DNA from: Thalassospira lucentensis
GTDB taxonomy: Bacteria; Pseudomonadota; Alphaproteobacteria; Rhodospirillales; Thalassospiraceae
Assembly (NCBI RefSeq): GCF_001613805.1
Contig: NZ_LPVY01000020.1
Coordinates: 62,001 to 126,000 of the forward strand
Length of the DNA stretch: 64,000 bases
Direction of reading: 5' to 3'
Shown in pieces: positions 1 through 8,295 of this stretch. The notes under the pieces were generated by a model. That model worked only from the letters and a program-made list of their open reading frames with translations. It searched no databases and was not told the DNA's origin. A program made the position numbers and the translations under genes. Position 1 is the stretch's first letter; each line of letters begins with the position of its first letter.

Positions 1-64
1 TGACACTGGTCGGGTATTGCGCCAGTGTTCGGGCAAGGTCGCTGATCCTGTCGGCATAGGCCAT
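1..64 (-). CDS. 5' end of an unidentified gene, cut by the window edge
   Basis: Read leftwards from an ATG at 64, the frame stays open to base 1 and gives 21 residues beginning MAYADRISDL. It would be divergent to the metNIQ leader. The upstream stretch has only a weak purine-rich site. Too little is present to assign a family; the start could also be chance. Confidence 0.4.
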   Translation of the reverse strand, partial: MAYADRISDLARTLAQYPTSV

Positions 65-201
65 TTGTCCGGTCCCGCTTTGGTGAAGACGTCCTATGAC
101 GCGGGCAGGCGTGGTTTGTGACGGGCGGGATTAATACAAATATTCCTTGTTGATTATTTCAATCTCATGCAAGCCATGCGTAAATTGCATGCGCATCGGG
201 A

Positions 202-230
202 TTGATGAACGGCGTTCGGTTCGCTATACA
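202..230 (+). promoter_or_regulatory. Candidate sigma-70 promoter of the metNIQ leader
   Basis: A -35-like TTGATG at 202-207 and a -10-like TATACA at 225-230 are 17 bases apart. Transcription would start near 237, just before the riboswitch aptamer. This is a match by eye to the consensus; no transcript data were available. Confidence 0.5.
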
Positions 231-240
231 TGTCATATCG

Positions 241-300
241 AACGCGCCGATTTGCTCCTCAGCTTGCGGGCGCGATAAAAATGCGGCTAAAGCGAGAGGG
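241..300 (+). promoter_or_regulatory. SAM-II (SAM-alpha) riboswitch upstream of metN
   Basis: The P1 stem is CGCGCC (243-248) with GGCGCG (269-274). The 5' loop contains GATTTG and CTTGC. The 3' half carries the conserved GATAAA and GCTAAAG blocks. A pseudoknot can form between CCTC (257-260) and GAGG (296-299), as in the SAM-II fold. SAM-II elements are typical of alphaproteobacterial methionine genes, which agrees with the downstream metNIQ importer. It probably lowers expression when S-adenosylmethionine is plentiful. Confidence 0.85.
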
Positions 301-322
301 CGTGCACGCTCCGACATGTACG

Positions 323-354
323 ACCGCCTCGGGAATAGCCGCGGCGGTTTTTTT
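323..354 (+). terminator. Intrinsic terminator between riboswitch and metN (attenuator)
   Basis: ACCGCC (323-328) pairs with GGCGGT (343-348), and an inner CGG/CCG extends the stem. Seven T follow (348-354). It lies 22 bases after the SAM-II aptamer and 23 bases before the metN ATG, so premature termination of the met transcript is likely. No simple antiterminator pairing was established. Confidence 0.7.
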
Positions 355-377
355 ATGTTCGGAAAAGGTTGGGATCC

Positions 378-1178
378 ATGATCAGGCTCTCGAACGTCCA
401 GAAGACTTACCCCGCACGGCGCGGAAGCCCGGCGCATACCGCGCTGCACGGCATCAATCTTGATATCGCAGCCGGTGAAATCGTTGGGGTTATTGGCAGG
501 TCTGGTGCGGGAAAATCCACACTTATTCGCTGCATCAACCTGCTTGAAGTCCCGACAGCGGGCAGTGTCATTGTTGATGGCACCGATGTGACGCAACTGG
601 CAAAACGCGATCTGCCGCTGTTTCGCCGTCAGCTTGGCATGGTGTTCCAGCATTTCAATCTGCTGTCATCGCGCACGGTTTACGACAATATCGCCCTGCC
701 GCTTGAACTGGCCGGGGCCAGCAAGGCGGAAATTGCCGCGGCGGTTGATCCGTTGCTGCCGCTTGTCGGGCTTGAAGACAAACGTGATCGTTATCCCGCC
801 GAACTTTCCGGTGGTCAGAAACAGCGCGTTGGCATTGCGCGCGCGCTGTCAAGCAATCCCAAGGTCGTTCTGTGTGACGAGGTCACATCCGCCCTTGATC
901 CGGAAACCACCCGCCAGATTCTCAGCCTGCTGCGTGACATCAACAAACGCCTTGGCCTGACCATGGTGGTGATCACTCATGAAATGGCCGTGGTCAAACA
1001 GCTTTGTGACCGGGTGGCGGTGATGGATGGCGGCGTGATTGTCGAGGAAGGCAAGGTTGACGCGATTTTCGCCAATCCGACCCACGCCACGACGCAATCG
1101 CTTCTGGCCGATGAATTCCTTGATTACCCGGCGCGGCCGAATGCGGCTGCGAACGCGAATACCGGGCAGGAGGTTTAA
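378..1178 (+). CDS. metN: Methionine ABC transporter ATP-binding protein MetN
   Basis: This is the ATPase that powers D/L-methionine import with MetI and MetQ at the inner membrane. Walker A lies at about residues 40-48 (GRSGAGKST). The Q-loop, an LSGGQ signature (near 145), a Walker B ending in DE, and an H-loop all follow in order. ATG 378 is preferred over an upstream TTG at 369 because AAGG at 365-368 is well spaced for it. The product is 266 residues, whereas E. coli-type MetN is about 340 with a C-terminal NIL/ACT regulatory domain. That domain is absent here. First gene of metNIQ, behind a SAM-II riboswitch. Confidence 0.9.
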   Translation: MIRLSNVQKTYPARRGSPAHTALHGINLDIAAGEIVGVIGRSGAGKSTLIRCINLLEVPTAGSVIVDGTDVTQLAKRDLPLFRRQLGMVFQHFNLLSSRTVYDNIALPLELAGASKAEIAAAVDPLLPLVGLEDKRDRYPAELSGGQKQRVGIARALSSNPKVVLCDEVTSALDPETTRQILSLLRDINKRLGLTMVVITHEMAVVKQLCDRVAVMDGGVIVEEGKVDAIFANPTHATTQSLLADEFLDYPARPNAAANANTGQEV

Positions 1179-1180
1179 TC

Positions 1181-1840
1181 ATGTTTGCAACACTTGCACC
1201 GATCCTGCTTCAGGCAACGCTTGAAACCTTTTCGATGGTGATTTCGGCCCTTGTGCTGGGCACGACATTCGGCTTGCCGATCGGGGTGATCCTGGCGACA
1301 TCCGGGCGCGGCGAACTGTTCGAAGCCCCGCTGTTCCAGAAAATCATTGGTCCGATCGTCAATGCGACCCGGTCCGTCCCCTTCATCATTCTGGCCGTGG
1401 CGATCATTCCGTTCACCCGTCTGGTGGCGGGGACCTCCATCGGTACGGCAGCGGCGATTGTGCCCCTGACGGTGGCGGCCATTCCGTTCATCGCACGCAT
1501 CATCGAAGGCGCTATCCGCGAGGTTGATGGCGGCCTTGTCGAAGCCGCCCAGGCCATGGGTGCACGCCCGTTCCAGGTGGTGACCAAGGTGCTGCTGCCC
1601 GAAGCCCTTCCCGGCATCATTCACGGCCTGACCTTAACCGCGGTAACCCTGATCGGTTATTCGGCGATGGTTGGCGCGGTCGGTGCTGGCGGGCTTGGCG
1701 ATCTTGGCATTCGTTACGGTTATCAGCGTTTCCGCCCCGATGTGATGGCGGCGGTTGTCATCACCCTGATTGTGGTGGTGCAGATGGTGCAAAGCCTGGG
1801 TGACTGGCTGGCGCGCAAGGCTGATAAACGCAATATCTGA
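1181..1840 (+). CDS. metI: Methionine ABC transporter permease MetI
   Basis: Inner-membrane permease of the methionine importer, 219 residues with about five hydrophobic segments. The cytoplasmic EAA loop (EAAQAMG, about residues 120-126, followed by VLLPEALPGI) is the docking site for the ATPase. The gene begins two bases after the metN stop. Its AGGAGG ribosome site lies inside the end of metN, so translation is probably coupled. Length and motifs fit the BPD_transp_1 family. Confidence 0.92.
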   Translation: MFATLAPILLQATLETFSMVISALVLGTTFGLPIGVILATSGRGELFEAPLFQKIIGPIVNATRSVPFIILAVAIIPFTRLVAGTSIGTAAAIVPLTVAAIPFIARIIEGAIREVDGGLVEAAQAMGARPFQVVTKVLLPEALPGIIHGLTLTAVTLIGYSAMVGAVGAGGLGDLGIRYGYQRFRPDVMAAVVITLIVVVQMVQSLGDWLARKADKRNI

Positions 1841-1909
1841 TCACTGTTTTTTGTTTCTTCATCTTCTTTGAATTCCCGCAAAACACCACAGTAAACAAGG
1901 AGTTTTACC

Positions 1910-2710
1910 ATGCGGTTTCTGCTTAAACTGACGGCTGCTGCCGTTCTGGCCGCCGCCCTGACCGGTCAGGCGCTGGCGAACGAGAAAATCAAGATCGGCG
2001 TCACCCCGGGTGCGCACGAAGAAGTCATGGAACAGGTCGTCAAGGTCGCGGCCAAAAAGGGCCTTGATATCGAAATCATCAGCTTCTCGGATTATGTCAT
2101 TCCGAACCAGGCGCTTGATGATGGCGACCTGCAGGCCAACAGCTTCCAGCACAAGCCTTACCTTGATAACCAGATCAAGGATCGCGGTTATGACCTTTCG
2201 GTTGTCGGCTATAACATCCTGACCCCGATGGGCATCTATTCCGACAAGATCAAGGATCTGAGCGAGCTTAAAGATGGTGCCGAAGTCGGCATTCCGAACG
2301 ATCCGACCAATGGCGGTCGTGCGCTTCTGGTGCTGCAGTCCGAAGGCCTGATCAAGGTTGATCCGGCTGCCGGTCTTTCGGTCAGCCCGCTTGATGTCAT
2401 CGAAAACCCGAAAAACATCAAATTCGTCGAACTTGATGCGGCCCAGCTTCCGCGCTCGCTTGCCGATCTGGATGCCTCGGCGATCAACACCAACTACGCA
2501 CTCGAAGCCGGTCTGAACCCGATCAAGGATTCAATCGCGATCGAAGGCAATGACAGCCCGTATGCCAACGTGATCGTCACCCGCACCCAGGACAAAGACG
2601 CTCCATGGGTCAAAACGCTGGTTGAGTCCTATCACGATGATTCGATCCGCGAATTCATCGAAACCAAGTATGAAGGTTCGGTCTTGCCAGTTTTCAAAAT
2701 TTCTGAATAA
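1910..2710 (+). CDS. metQ: Methionine-binding protein MetQ (NLPA family)
   Basis: Periplasmic substrate-binding component, 266 residues. A Sec signal peptide spans about residues 1-23, with cleavage after QALA. The mature part starts with KIKIGVTPGAHEE, typical of the NLPA/MetQ lipoprotein-9 family. There is no lipobox cysteine, so it should be soluble rather than lipid-anchored as in E. coli. AAGGAG precedes the ATG. It is last in the operon, 69 bases after metI, and followed by a strong terminator. Confidence 0.92.
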   Translation: MRFLLKLTAAAVLAAALTGQALANEKIKIGVTPGAHEEVMEQVVKVAAKKGLDIEIISFSDYVIPNQALDDGDLQANSFQHKPYLDNQIKDRGYDLSVVGYNILTPMGIYSDKIKDLSELKDGAEVGIPNDPTNGGRALLVLQSEGLIKVDPAAGLSVSPLDVIENPKNIKFVELDAAQLPRSLADLDASAINTNYALEAGLNPIKDSIAIEGNDSPYANVIVTRTQDKDAPWVKTLVESYHDDSIREFIETKYEGSVLPVFKISE

Positions 2711-2736
2711 TCGCAGCGATTATTCAAAACAAGTAA

Positions 2737-2769
2737 AGCCCGCGCTCGGATCAGAGCGCGGGCTTTTTT
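2737..2769 (+). terminator. Terminator of metNIQ
   Basis: Perfect 11-bp stem AGCCCGCGCTC (2737-2747) with GAGCGCGGGCT (2754-2764), a six-base loop and a run of six T. It lies 26 bases after the metQ stop. Confidence 0.92.
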
Positions 2770-2807
2770 GTGCGGACATATACCGATTGTCTTTCGGCTA
2801 ATCCCTG

Positions 2808-3536
2808 CTAATGACAGCAGGAATGCACCGGTTTGTAATCCTCGTACTGATCATGCAGCTTGACCCAGTCCATGACCCCGTCCTCGTTACGGCCAAAGGG
2901 TGTCATGTCGAGGAAGGCGTGCGCCCCGATCAGGGCATCACCGGCACGGGCATAACTTGAATAGGTGTGGAAAATCTCGCCGGTTTCGGGATCGCGGACA
3001 AAGACGCTTTCGCCGTGAAGGTCTTCCATCTTGCCAGTATAGGGCGCGTAATTATAGGTCGCCTTGCCTGCCTTGACATCATCGGGGCGGAAGGACGCAT
3101 CGAAATCGTAATTGAAGTCCGAACCCGCCGAGGAAACCCACGTGAAGTCCCAGCCCATGCGCTTTTTGAAATCCTGAAATTCCGCAAGCGGCGCCCGGGA
3201 AGCAGCAACCAGCGTCACGTCATGGTGTTTGAGATGCAGGTTGGCACCGTCAAAATGGTCGGCTAGGAACGAACAGCCCACACAGCCCTCTTTCCAGCCC
3301 GGTCCAAACATGAAGTGATAGACGATTAACTGATTGCGGCCGTCAAACAGATCGGCCAGCGATTTTTCACCGTCCGGCGTGTCAAAGACATACTCCTTGT
3401 CGACCCGCACCCATGGCAGGGTCCGGCGTTCCTCGCACAGGCGGTCATAGGCGCGCATATGTGCCTTTTCCCGTTCCAGATGCGCCTTGCGGGCATCAAG
3501 CCATTCCGCGCGAGAGACGATTTCGGGGCGTTTCAT
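2808..3536 (-). CDS. DUF899 thioredoxin-fold family protein
   Basis: A cytoplasmic DUF899 protein of about 242 residues. It has the family's thioredoxin-like core: GPGWKEGCVGCSFLADHFDG with a CxxC, then WVSSAGSDFNYDF. No reaction is firmly known for the family; a redox role is inferred from the fold. Two adjacent ATGs follow GGAGG. The second (3536) has the better five-base spacing and is used here; 3539 is possible. The frame extends further upstream without a ribosome site. It stands alone between metNIQ and the GNAT/MFS pair. Confidence 0.85.
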   Translation of the reverse strand: MKRPEIVSRAEWLDARKAHLEREKAHMRAYDRLCEERRTLPWVRVDKEYVFDTPDGEKSLADLFDGRNQLIVYHFMFGPGWKEGCVGCSFLADHFDGANLHLKHHDVTLVAASRAPLAEFQDFKKRMGWDFTWVSSAGSDFNYDFDASFRPDDVKAGKATYNYAPYTGKMEDLHGESVFVRDPETGEIFHTYSSYARAGDALIGAHAFLDMTPFGRNEDGVMDWVKLHDQYEDYKPVHSCCH

Positions 3537-3630
3537 CATATCCTCCTTGTTGATCGGATGGCGGCGCTGATCAGAAGGCATGCAAAGACAGTCGTGCCGG
3601 GGAAGGTCGGTGGGCAATTCAAACTTGTGT

Positions 3631-3660
3631 CGGGACCGGTCGGGTTTCTGGCCGGTCCCG
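3631..3660 (-). terminator. Hairpin downstream of the GNAT gene
   Basis: CGGGACCGG (3631-3639) pairs with CCGGTCCCG (3652-3660). It lies two bases beyond the GNAT stop. No T run follows on either strand, so it may protect the transcript 3' end or act weakly as a terminator. Confidence 0.45.
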
Positions 3661-3662
3661 GC

Positions 3663-4358
3663 TTACATTCCCTTGCAGGCGTGTTTTTGCATCTCAGCGG
3701 CAGTGCCGGTTTTAAGATTGCAGTTGGCATAGACAAAATTGTCGCTACCGGCATCGGTGCGGCGTGACGCATCGGGTCTGCCGTGGTCCCAAATCGTGCG
3801 TTTAAGTGACCAGTCGACCTTTGCGGTGCCGCATTCTGTAGTCCATTCGGGGGAATTTTCCGACCCGTGGCGTTCCGCCACGACTTCGGCCCCGAACCAG
3901 TCAGCCAGACGGGCAATCCGTTTATTGTCGCTTGCCGTAACGCCCATGATCGACGCAAGATCAAGCTCGCGGAAACCAAAGGCGATCATCATCGTGCTGG
4001 CCTCTATGGCGGCGCGGTAACGCCCCCAATGGCTCGGTGACAGCTCGATCCCGAAAATTGCGCTATCTCCCGGCAGGTCCTTGCCACGCAGGCCGACACA
4101 TCCCAGAAGATCGCCGGACGATTTATCAAAAATCCCGACCTGGAAATTGCGCCGCGGGCGTTCTTCCTGCCATGCCAGGAACCGATCAAACAGCGCACTG
4201 CTGCTCGCACGGGTGCGGTCATTATCCGCGGTGCCGTAAAGGGCGCGATACCGTTCATCCATCTGATAGGCGACAAAGGCCGCCCGGTCCGACGGCGCGA
4301 AATCGCGCAGGATGAAACGTTTGCTTTCAAGTCTTGGGGGGAGTTCCGGACTTCGCAT
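3663..4358 (-). CDS. GNAT family N-acetyltransferase (RimJ/RimL-like)
   Basis: Predicted acetyl-CoA-dependent N-acetyltransferase, 231 residues. It begins with the Acetyltransf_3 pattern (RLESKRFILRDF..SDRAAFVAYQ) and has the core strand FGIELSPSHWGRYRAAIEAS, followed by LDLASIMGVTASDNKRIARLADWFGAE. The substrate cannot be told. The C-terminal 40 residues are not typical of the family. It starts five bases after the stop of the MFS exporter, so the two are one transcription unit. A role in modifying the exported compound is possible but inferred. Confidence 0.82.
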   Translation of the reverse strand: MRSPELPPRLESKRFILRDFAPSDRAAFVAYQMDERYRALYGTADNDRTRASSSALFDRFLAWQEERPRRNFQVGIFDKSSGDLLGCVGLRGKDLPGDSAIFGIELSPSHWGRYRAAIEASTMMIAFGFRELDLASIMGVTASDNKRIARLADWFGAEVVAERHGSENSPEWTTECGTAKVDWSLKRTIWDHGRPDASRRTDAGSDNFVYANCNLKTGTAAEMQKHACKGM

Positions 4359-4363
4359 TGTGA

Positions 4364-6031
4364 CTACTCCACAGTTCCGGCGGCGCAGGCTGCCTGTTTC
4401 AGGGCCGGGTCAAGCGCAGCATCGCTTTTTGCGCCTTCCGCCCCATCATCGTTATTTGTGTCACAACGGGCATCGCGCAACGCGATCAGGGTGCCAATGG
4501 CCGACAAAACCATCAAAATTGTGCAAATAATCGAAATAACCTGTAAGCCATCCGTAAAGGCGGCGCGTGCAAGTGGCAGAATGTCAGATGATATTGACGC
4601 CGGAAGATCGGAAAGTGCATTGACGGCTCCGCCCAATGTGCTGCGGATGGCATCCGCGGCCTCATCCCCGACGCCCGCTGGCACCGCTTTGACCATCACA
4701 TCGCGATAGATCGCGGTACCGACACTGCCCAATATGGCAATGCCAAGCGCGCCGCCAAGTTCTGCACTGGTTTCCGACATCGCGGCTGCCGATCCGGCCC
4801 GATCCGAAGGTGCAGATGCGACAACCATATCCGTACAGATCATCGCAACCGGCGTAATCCCAAGCGAGAAGATCGTCGCACCCGCGACAAGGACATAAAG
4901 GCTGACAACACTGCCCGGCCAGGACAGCATGCCAAAGCCGATTGCCGTCAGGATCAGGGCACCGGTCATGACCTGCCCGGGTTTGAAGCGCCCCATCAGA
5001 ACGGGCGCCCCCATCGAGCCGACAATTCCGGCGACGGTGGCGGGCAGCATCGAAAGTCCGGCCTGAATGGGGGTAAGCCCGATGACCAGTTGCAAGGCTT
5101 GCGACAGGAACAGGAAATAGGCCATCCCGGCAAAGATCACTGCGGTCTGGATCACAATCGGCAAAGAGATGGTTTTCTGTTTAAGCAGATCAAGATCAAG
5201 CAGCGGATCGGCAAGCTTGCGCTGCCGGCGGATGAAAATCCATGCACCAAGCAGGCCAAACACGAGTGCGGCAAACGCATCACTGCCAAAGCCATAGGCG
5301 GCAATGACCTTGACCCCGTAAATGATCGCCAGAACCGAGCCAAGCGACAGGGCAGCACTGAACAGGTCAAGCCGGCCAAAGCTCTCTGCCTTGTGTTCGG
5401 GCAGAAGGATCGGGGCGACAATCAGTAAAAGCACCATCACCGGCACATTGAGCAGGAAAACAGCCCCCCACCAGAAATAGCTGAGAACAAGCCCGCCCAG
5501 AAGCGGCCCGGCGGCGGTGCCGACCATAAAGGTCGTCATCCATGCGGCAATGGCAAAGGAACGTTCCTTGTCATTGTGGAACATGGATCGGATCAGCGAC
5601 AGGGTAGAGGGCATCAATGTTGCCCCGGCAATACCCAGCACGCCACGGGCAAAGATCAGCATTTCCGGCGTATCGGAAAAGGCCGCCAGCACGGACGCCG
5701 CGCCAAAGCAGCCACCGCCGATCATCAACAGCTTGCGCCGTCCGATCCGGTCGCCAAGGGTGCCCATGGTGATCAGCGATCCGGCAATGAAAAAGCCATA
5801 GATATCGACAATCCAGAGCAACTGGTCGCTTGTCGGATTAAGGCTTGCGGTCAGATGCGGCACGGCAAGGTGCAGAACCGTCATATCCATCGCGATCAGA
5901 AGGCAGGGCAGGGCCAGAACCAGAAGGCCAATCCATTCGCGGCGGGTGGCCTTGTTATCGATGGCCGGTGACTTGGCGGGTGACGTGGCGGGTGACGCAA
6001 GGGGGGCATCGGGACGTGTCGGGGCGCTCAT
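4364..6031 (-). CDS. MFS multidrug efflux transporter, DHA2 (14-TMS) family
   Basis: Inner-membrane proton-driven exporter of 555 residues, the length of the 14-helix DHA2 group (SmvA/QacA/EmrB-like). MFS motif A is visible at about residues 90-100 (GTLGDRIGRRK). The early acidic residue in the first helix (AMDMTVLHLAVP) is typical of drug exporters. The N-terminus is a short Pro/Ser/Ala-rich tail made by a small repeat (SPATSPAKSPA). It lies upstream of and is likely co-transcribed with the GNAT gene. The substrate is unknown. Confidence 0.87.
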   Translation of the reverse strand: MSAPTRPDAPLASPATSPAKSPAIDNKATRREWIGLLVLALPCLLIAMDMTVLHLAVPHLTASLNPTSDQLLWIVDIYGFFIAGSLITMGTLGDRIGRRKLLMIGGGCFGAASVLAAFSDTPEMLIFARGVLGIAGATLMPSTLSLIRSMFHNDKERSFAIAAWMTTFMVGTAAGPLLGGLVLSYFWWGAVFLLNVPVMVLLLIVAPILLPEHKAESFGRLDLFSAALSLGSVLAIIYGVKVIAAYGFGSDAFAALVFGLLGAWIFIRRQRKLADPLLDLDLLKQKTISLPIVIQTAVIFAGMAYFLFLSQALQLVIGLTPIQAGLSMLPATVAGIVGSMGAPVLMGRFKPGQVMTGALILTAIGFGMLSWPGSVVSLYVLVAGATIFSLGITPVAMICTDMVVASAPSDRAGSAAAMSETSAELGGALGIAILGSVGTAIYRDVMVKAVPAGVGDEAADAIRSTLGGAVNALSDLPASISSDILPLARAAFTDGLQVISIICTILMVLSAIGTLIALRDARCDTNNDDGAEGAKSDAALDPALKQAACAAGTVE

Positions 6032-6170
6032 GTCTCGTGTTTCCTGTATTTCTTGTGGTGGCGCAGGCCGCGATAAATTGGGGCATCGCGGTGTTTATTC
6101 TGCGGTATTCATTCGGGGCGATGTTGCGACCTTAACCGTGGTTGAGGTCAAGACGGAAATCGGGGCAAAA

Positions 6171-6629
6171 TCATTCCGAAGTGCAACAGACTTCCAGCTT
6201 GTCGAGCGCGCTGCTCCATCCTTCCTGATGGCCATCACGCGCACGCTCGTCAAAGAACTGCGTGTGATGGAGGATCAGAATGGTGGCCGCCCCGTGATCC
6301 TCGGCCATAAAGGTCAGGGTCACGTGCGATTTGCGTTCGGGCATGGTGATCCATTGCCAACTGAATGATAGCTTTGCATCGGGTTCCACCGCGTCATAGG
6401 TGCCGCTGACATCGTGGATTTCACCCTCGGGGCCTGATTCCTTGAACCGGATGCGAAAGGTGCCGCCGGTCCGGGCGTCGATTGTGGCATCAATCATTTC
6501 GCATCCCGCAGGTCCCCACCATCTGGCGAGTTTTTCGGGTTCAATCCATGCGGCGTAAACCTTTGCCGGTGGGGCGACAATCCGGCGCCGGATCGTCAGG
6601 CTCGGTTTTTGACTTATCGTTTCAGACAT
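6171..6629 (-). CDS. SRPBCC / AHSA1 domain protein
   Basis: A 152-residue protein of the START/Bet v1-like AHSA1 family, with the hallmark RRRIVAPPAKVYAAWIEPEKLARWWGP and a closing QEGWSSALDKLE. These fold into a hydrophobic cavity that binds small ligands. The physiological ligand is unknown. It is 11 bases downstream of an ArsR-type repressor, a very common pairing, so it is probably controlled by the operator that covers the regulator's start codon. Confidence 0.87.
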   Translation of the reverse strand: MSETISQKPSLTIRRRIVAPPAKVYAAWIEPEKLARWWGPAGCEMIDATIDARTGGTFRIRFKESGPEGEIHDVSGTYDAVEPDAKLSFSWQWITMPERKSHVTLTFMAEDHGAATILILHHTQFFDERARDGHQEGWSSALDKLEVCCTSE

Positions 6630-6640
6630 ACGTCTTTTCC

Positions 6641-7009
6641 CTAGTCCGTTATTTCGTCTTTTCCCCGTTCGGGGATGGTGTCTTCTTCTTCAAGGAACGC
6701 GGCAAGCTGATCGAGTTTATGCGACCAGAAACGCTGATAGCGGGCCAGCCATTCCATGGCGTGCTCCATCGGTTCGGCATTCAGGCGCACATTGACCGTA
6801 CGTCCGGTTTTTTGCCGCGCAATCAGCCCGGCATCGGACAGAACATCCAGATGTTTCATCACCGCAGGCAATGAAACGTGAAACGGTCGCGCCAGTTCAC
6901 TGACCGACAGGTTTTCTTCCGTCTCCAGCCGCGCCAGAAGCGCACGGCGGGTTGGATCGGCAAGGGCGGCAAAGATGTCGTTCAGTTCGGCTTCTTGATA
7001 CTTAACCAT
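6641..7009 (-). CDS. ArsR-family HTH repressor paired with SRPBCC protein
   Basis: A 122-residue winged-helix regulator: IFAALADPTRRALLARL, then VSELARPFHVSLPAVMKHLDVLSDAGLI with the recognition helix, then a wing ending in GRTVNVRLN. It lacks the CxC metal site of true ArsR/SmtB sensors. The ATG lies inside a perfect inverted repeat (arms 6998-7007 and 7012-7021). No good ribosome site precedes it, so a leaderless or nearly leaderless message is likely. Probably autoregulated together with the SRPBCC gene. Confidence 0.88.
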   Translation of the reverse strand: MVKYQEAELNDIFAALADPTRRALLARLETEENLSVSELARPFHVSLPAVMKHLDVLSDAGLIARQKTGRTVNVRLNAEPMEHAMEWLARYQRFWSHKLDQLAAFLEEEDTIPERGKDEITD

Positions 7010-7021
7010 GAGGTTAAGTAT
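6998..7021. promoter_or_regulatory. Perfect palindromic operator over the ArsR start codon
   Basis: Ten-base arms ATACTTAACC (6998-7007) and GGTTAAGTAT (7012-7021) are separated by four bases. The regulator's start codon (7007-7009) falls in the centre. The symmetry suits a dimeric winged-helix repressor. Autoregulation is inferred. Confidence 0.7.
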
Positions 7022-7046
7022 TGATCAGGCCACACCGCCCTGTCAA

Positions 7047-7694
7047 TCAAAAGTTGATCCCGGTTGTCGCCATGCCCTGCCACGCGGTCAGAAGGGCAAC
7101 ACCAATAAACAGCAAACCCGCCGTCCGCCCGATGAAAATCGTTGCCACAGGATTGCCAGTAATCAGGTTGCGGCTGGTCCCGGCCGCAAGGGCCAGCGCG
7201 CCATAAACCGCAAGCTGTACGGCGGCCGTCATGATCCCCATGACAAGCGCCTGCGACCAAAGCGGCCCGTAATGCGGGCGGATGAATTGCGGATAGACCG
7301 CGAAAATGAACAGATATGCCTTGGGATTGAGCATGCAGGTGATCATGCCTTGACGAAACGCGATCCAAAGCGACGCATCCTTGGCCGCCCGGATGCGATC
7401 AACCGTGATGGCGCTGCGCAACAGCGTGATGCCGATCCAGACCATATAGGCCGCCCCGGCAAACAGCATGACATTCAAAAGCCAGGGCGCAATGGCCAGA
7501 AGGGCGCTGATGCCGATGGCACCCAGCAACGTGTGATACACCCCGCCCAGCATGATCCCGGCGGTGGCCGATAACCCGGCACGTTTGCCGCCAGTCAGGG
7601 AATTGGCAATAACGAAAAACATATCCATGCCGGGCACAATGATAATGCCCGACAGCAGAACAAAGAACAGCCAGAGATTTTCAGCATATGTCAT
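7047..7694 (-). CDS. LysE/RhtB family amino-acid exporter
   Basis: Inner-membrane translocator of 215 residues with about six hydrophobic segments. The family's N-terminal signature is VPGMDMFFVIANSLTGGKRAGLSATAGIMLG, followed by the central LNPKAYLFIFAVYPQF. Members export amino acids or related compounds; the substrate here is unknown. It stops 38 bases from the ArsR start codon, with the ArsR operator between them, and is read in the same direction. Whether it shares the ArsR/SRPBCC message is unclear. Confidence 0.88.
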   Translation of the reverse strand: MTYAENLWLFFVLLSGIIIVPGMDMFFVIANSLTGGKRAGLSATAGIMLGGVYHTLLGAIGISALLAIAPWLLNVMLFAGAAYMVWIGITLLRSAITVDRIRAAKDASLWIAFRQGMITCMLNPKAYLFIFAVYPQFIRPHYGPLWSQALVMGIMTAAVQLAVYGALALAAGTSRNLITGNPVATIFIGRTAGLLFIGVALLTAWQGMATTGINF

Positions 7695-7754
7695 GGGGCG
7701 CTCGTAATTTATCCGCCGAACGGCTTGATCGGCAGGGATAAACTAGCAGGGCGC

Positions 7755-7776
7755 TCCTGACAGGCTCATGTCAGGA
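7755..7776. repeat. Short hairpin downstream of the HxlR gene
   Basis: TCCTGACA (7755-7762) and TGTCAGGA (7769-7776) form a perfect eight-base stem with a six-base loop. It lies between the HxlR stop and the LysE start. No T run, so a terminator is not proven; it could also be an operator for lysE. Confidence 0.45.
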
Positions 7777-7815
7777 AGGTGGAGAGTGCGGCAGGTTGTA
7801 CCCGAATTCTTTTTA

Positions 7816-8268
7816 TCAGTTGTCATTGGCTTCTTTGACGCGCGTGTTGCTCCAGTCCAGAGAGCGACCGTTCTTCGCTCGTAATTCCAGTCGGGGGACC
7901 GGAGAGCCTGTTTCGGTCTCGACCAGTGAAGATCGTGCCTCGCCCTTGCGATAGAGATAGTCCTCTCCCCATTGGCGCAGTGCGACAATGACAAGAAACA
8001 GATTGCTCCCTTTTTCTGTCAGGACATATTCGCGATAGGCCGAACCGTCCGACGCGGGGGCAGTTTCCAGAATGCCCCGTTCGGTCAGCACGCGGAGACG
8101 TGTTGCCAGCATGCCTTTGGCAATGCCGAGGCCGGTCTGAAATTCGGTGTAGCGTCGGGTGCCGTTGAAGGCATCGCGGATGATCAGGAGCGACCACCAG
8201 TCTCCAATGACGTCAAGTGCTCTTGCAACCGGACAAACAGCATTGTAGAGGCTAACTCGCTTCACCAT
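7816..8268 (-). CDS. HxlR-family winged-helix regulator
   Basis: A 150-residue protein with the HxlR pattern CPVARALDVIGDWWSLLIIRDAFNGTRRYTEFQTGLGIAKGMLATRLRVLTERGIL, then a wing with YREYVLTEKG. The cysteine at about residue 12 is in the position used for thiol sensing in several HxlR proteins, so electrophile or redox sensing is possible. Divergent to an MFS exporter, with an inverted repeat between them; it probably controls that exporter and itself. Confidence 0.88.
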   Translation of the reverse strand: MVKRVSLYNAVCPVARALDVIGDWWSLLIIRDAFNGTRRYTEFQTGLGIAKGMLATRLRVLTERGILETAPASDGSAYREYVLTEKGSNLFLVIVALRQWGEDYLYRKGEARSSLVETETGSPVPRLELRAKNGRSLDWSNTRVKEANDN

Positions 8269-8295
8269 CGTTCTTCCAATTTGTCGTTAAGCCTG

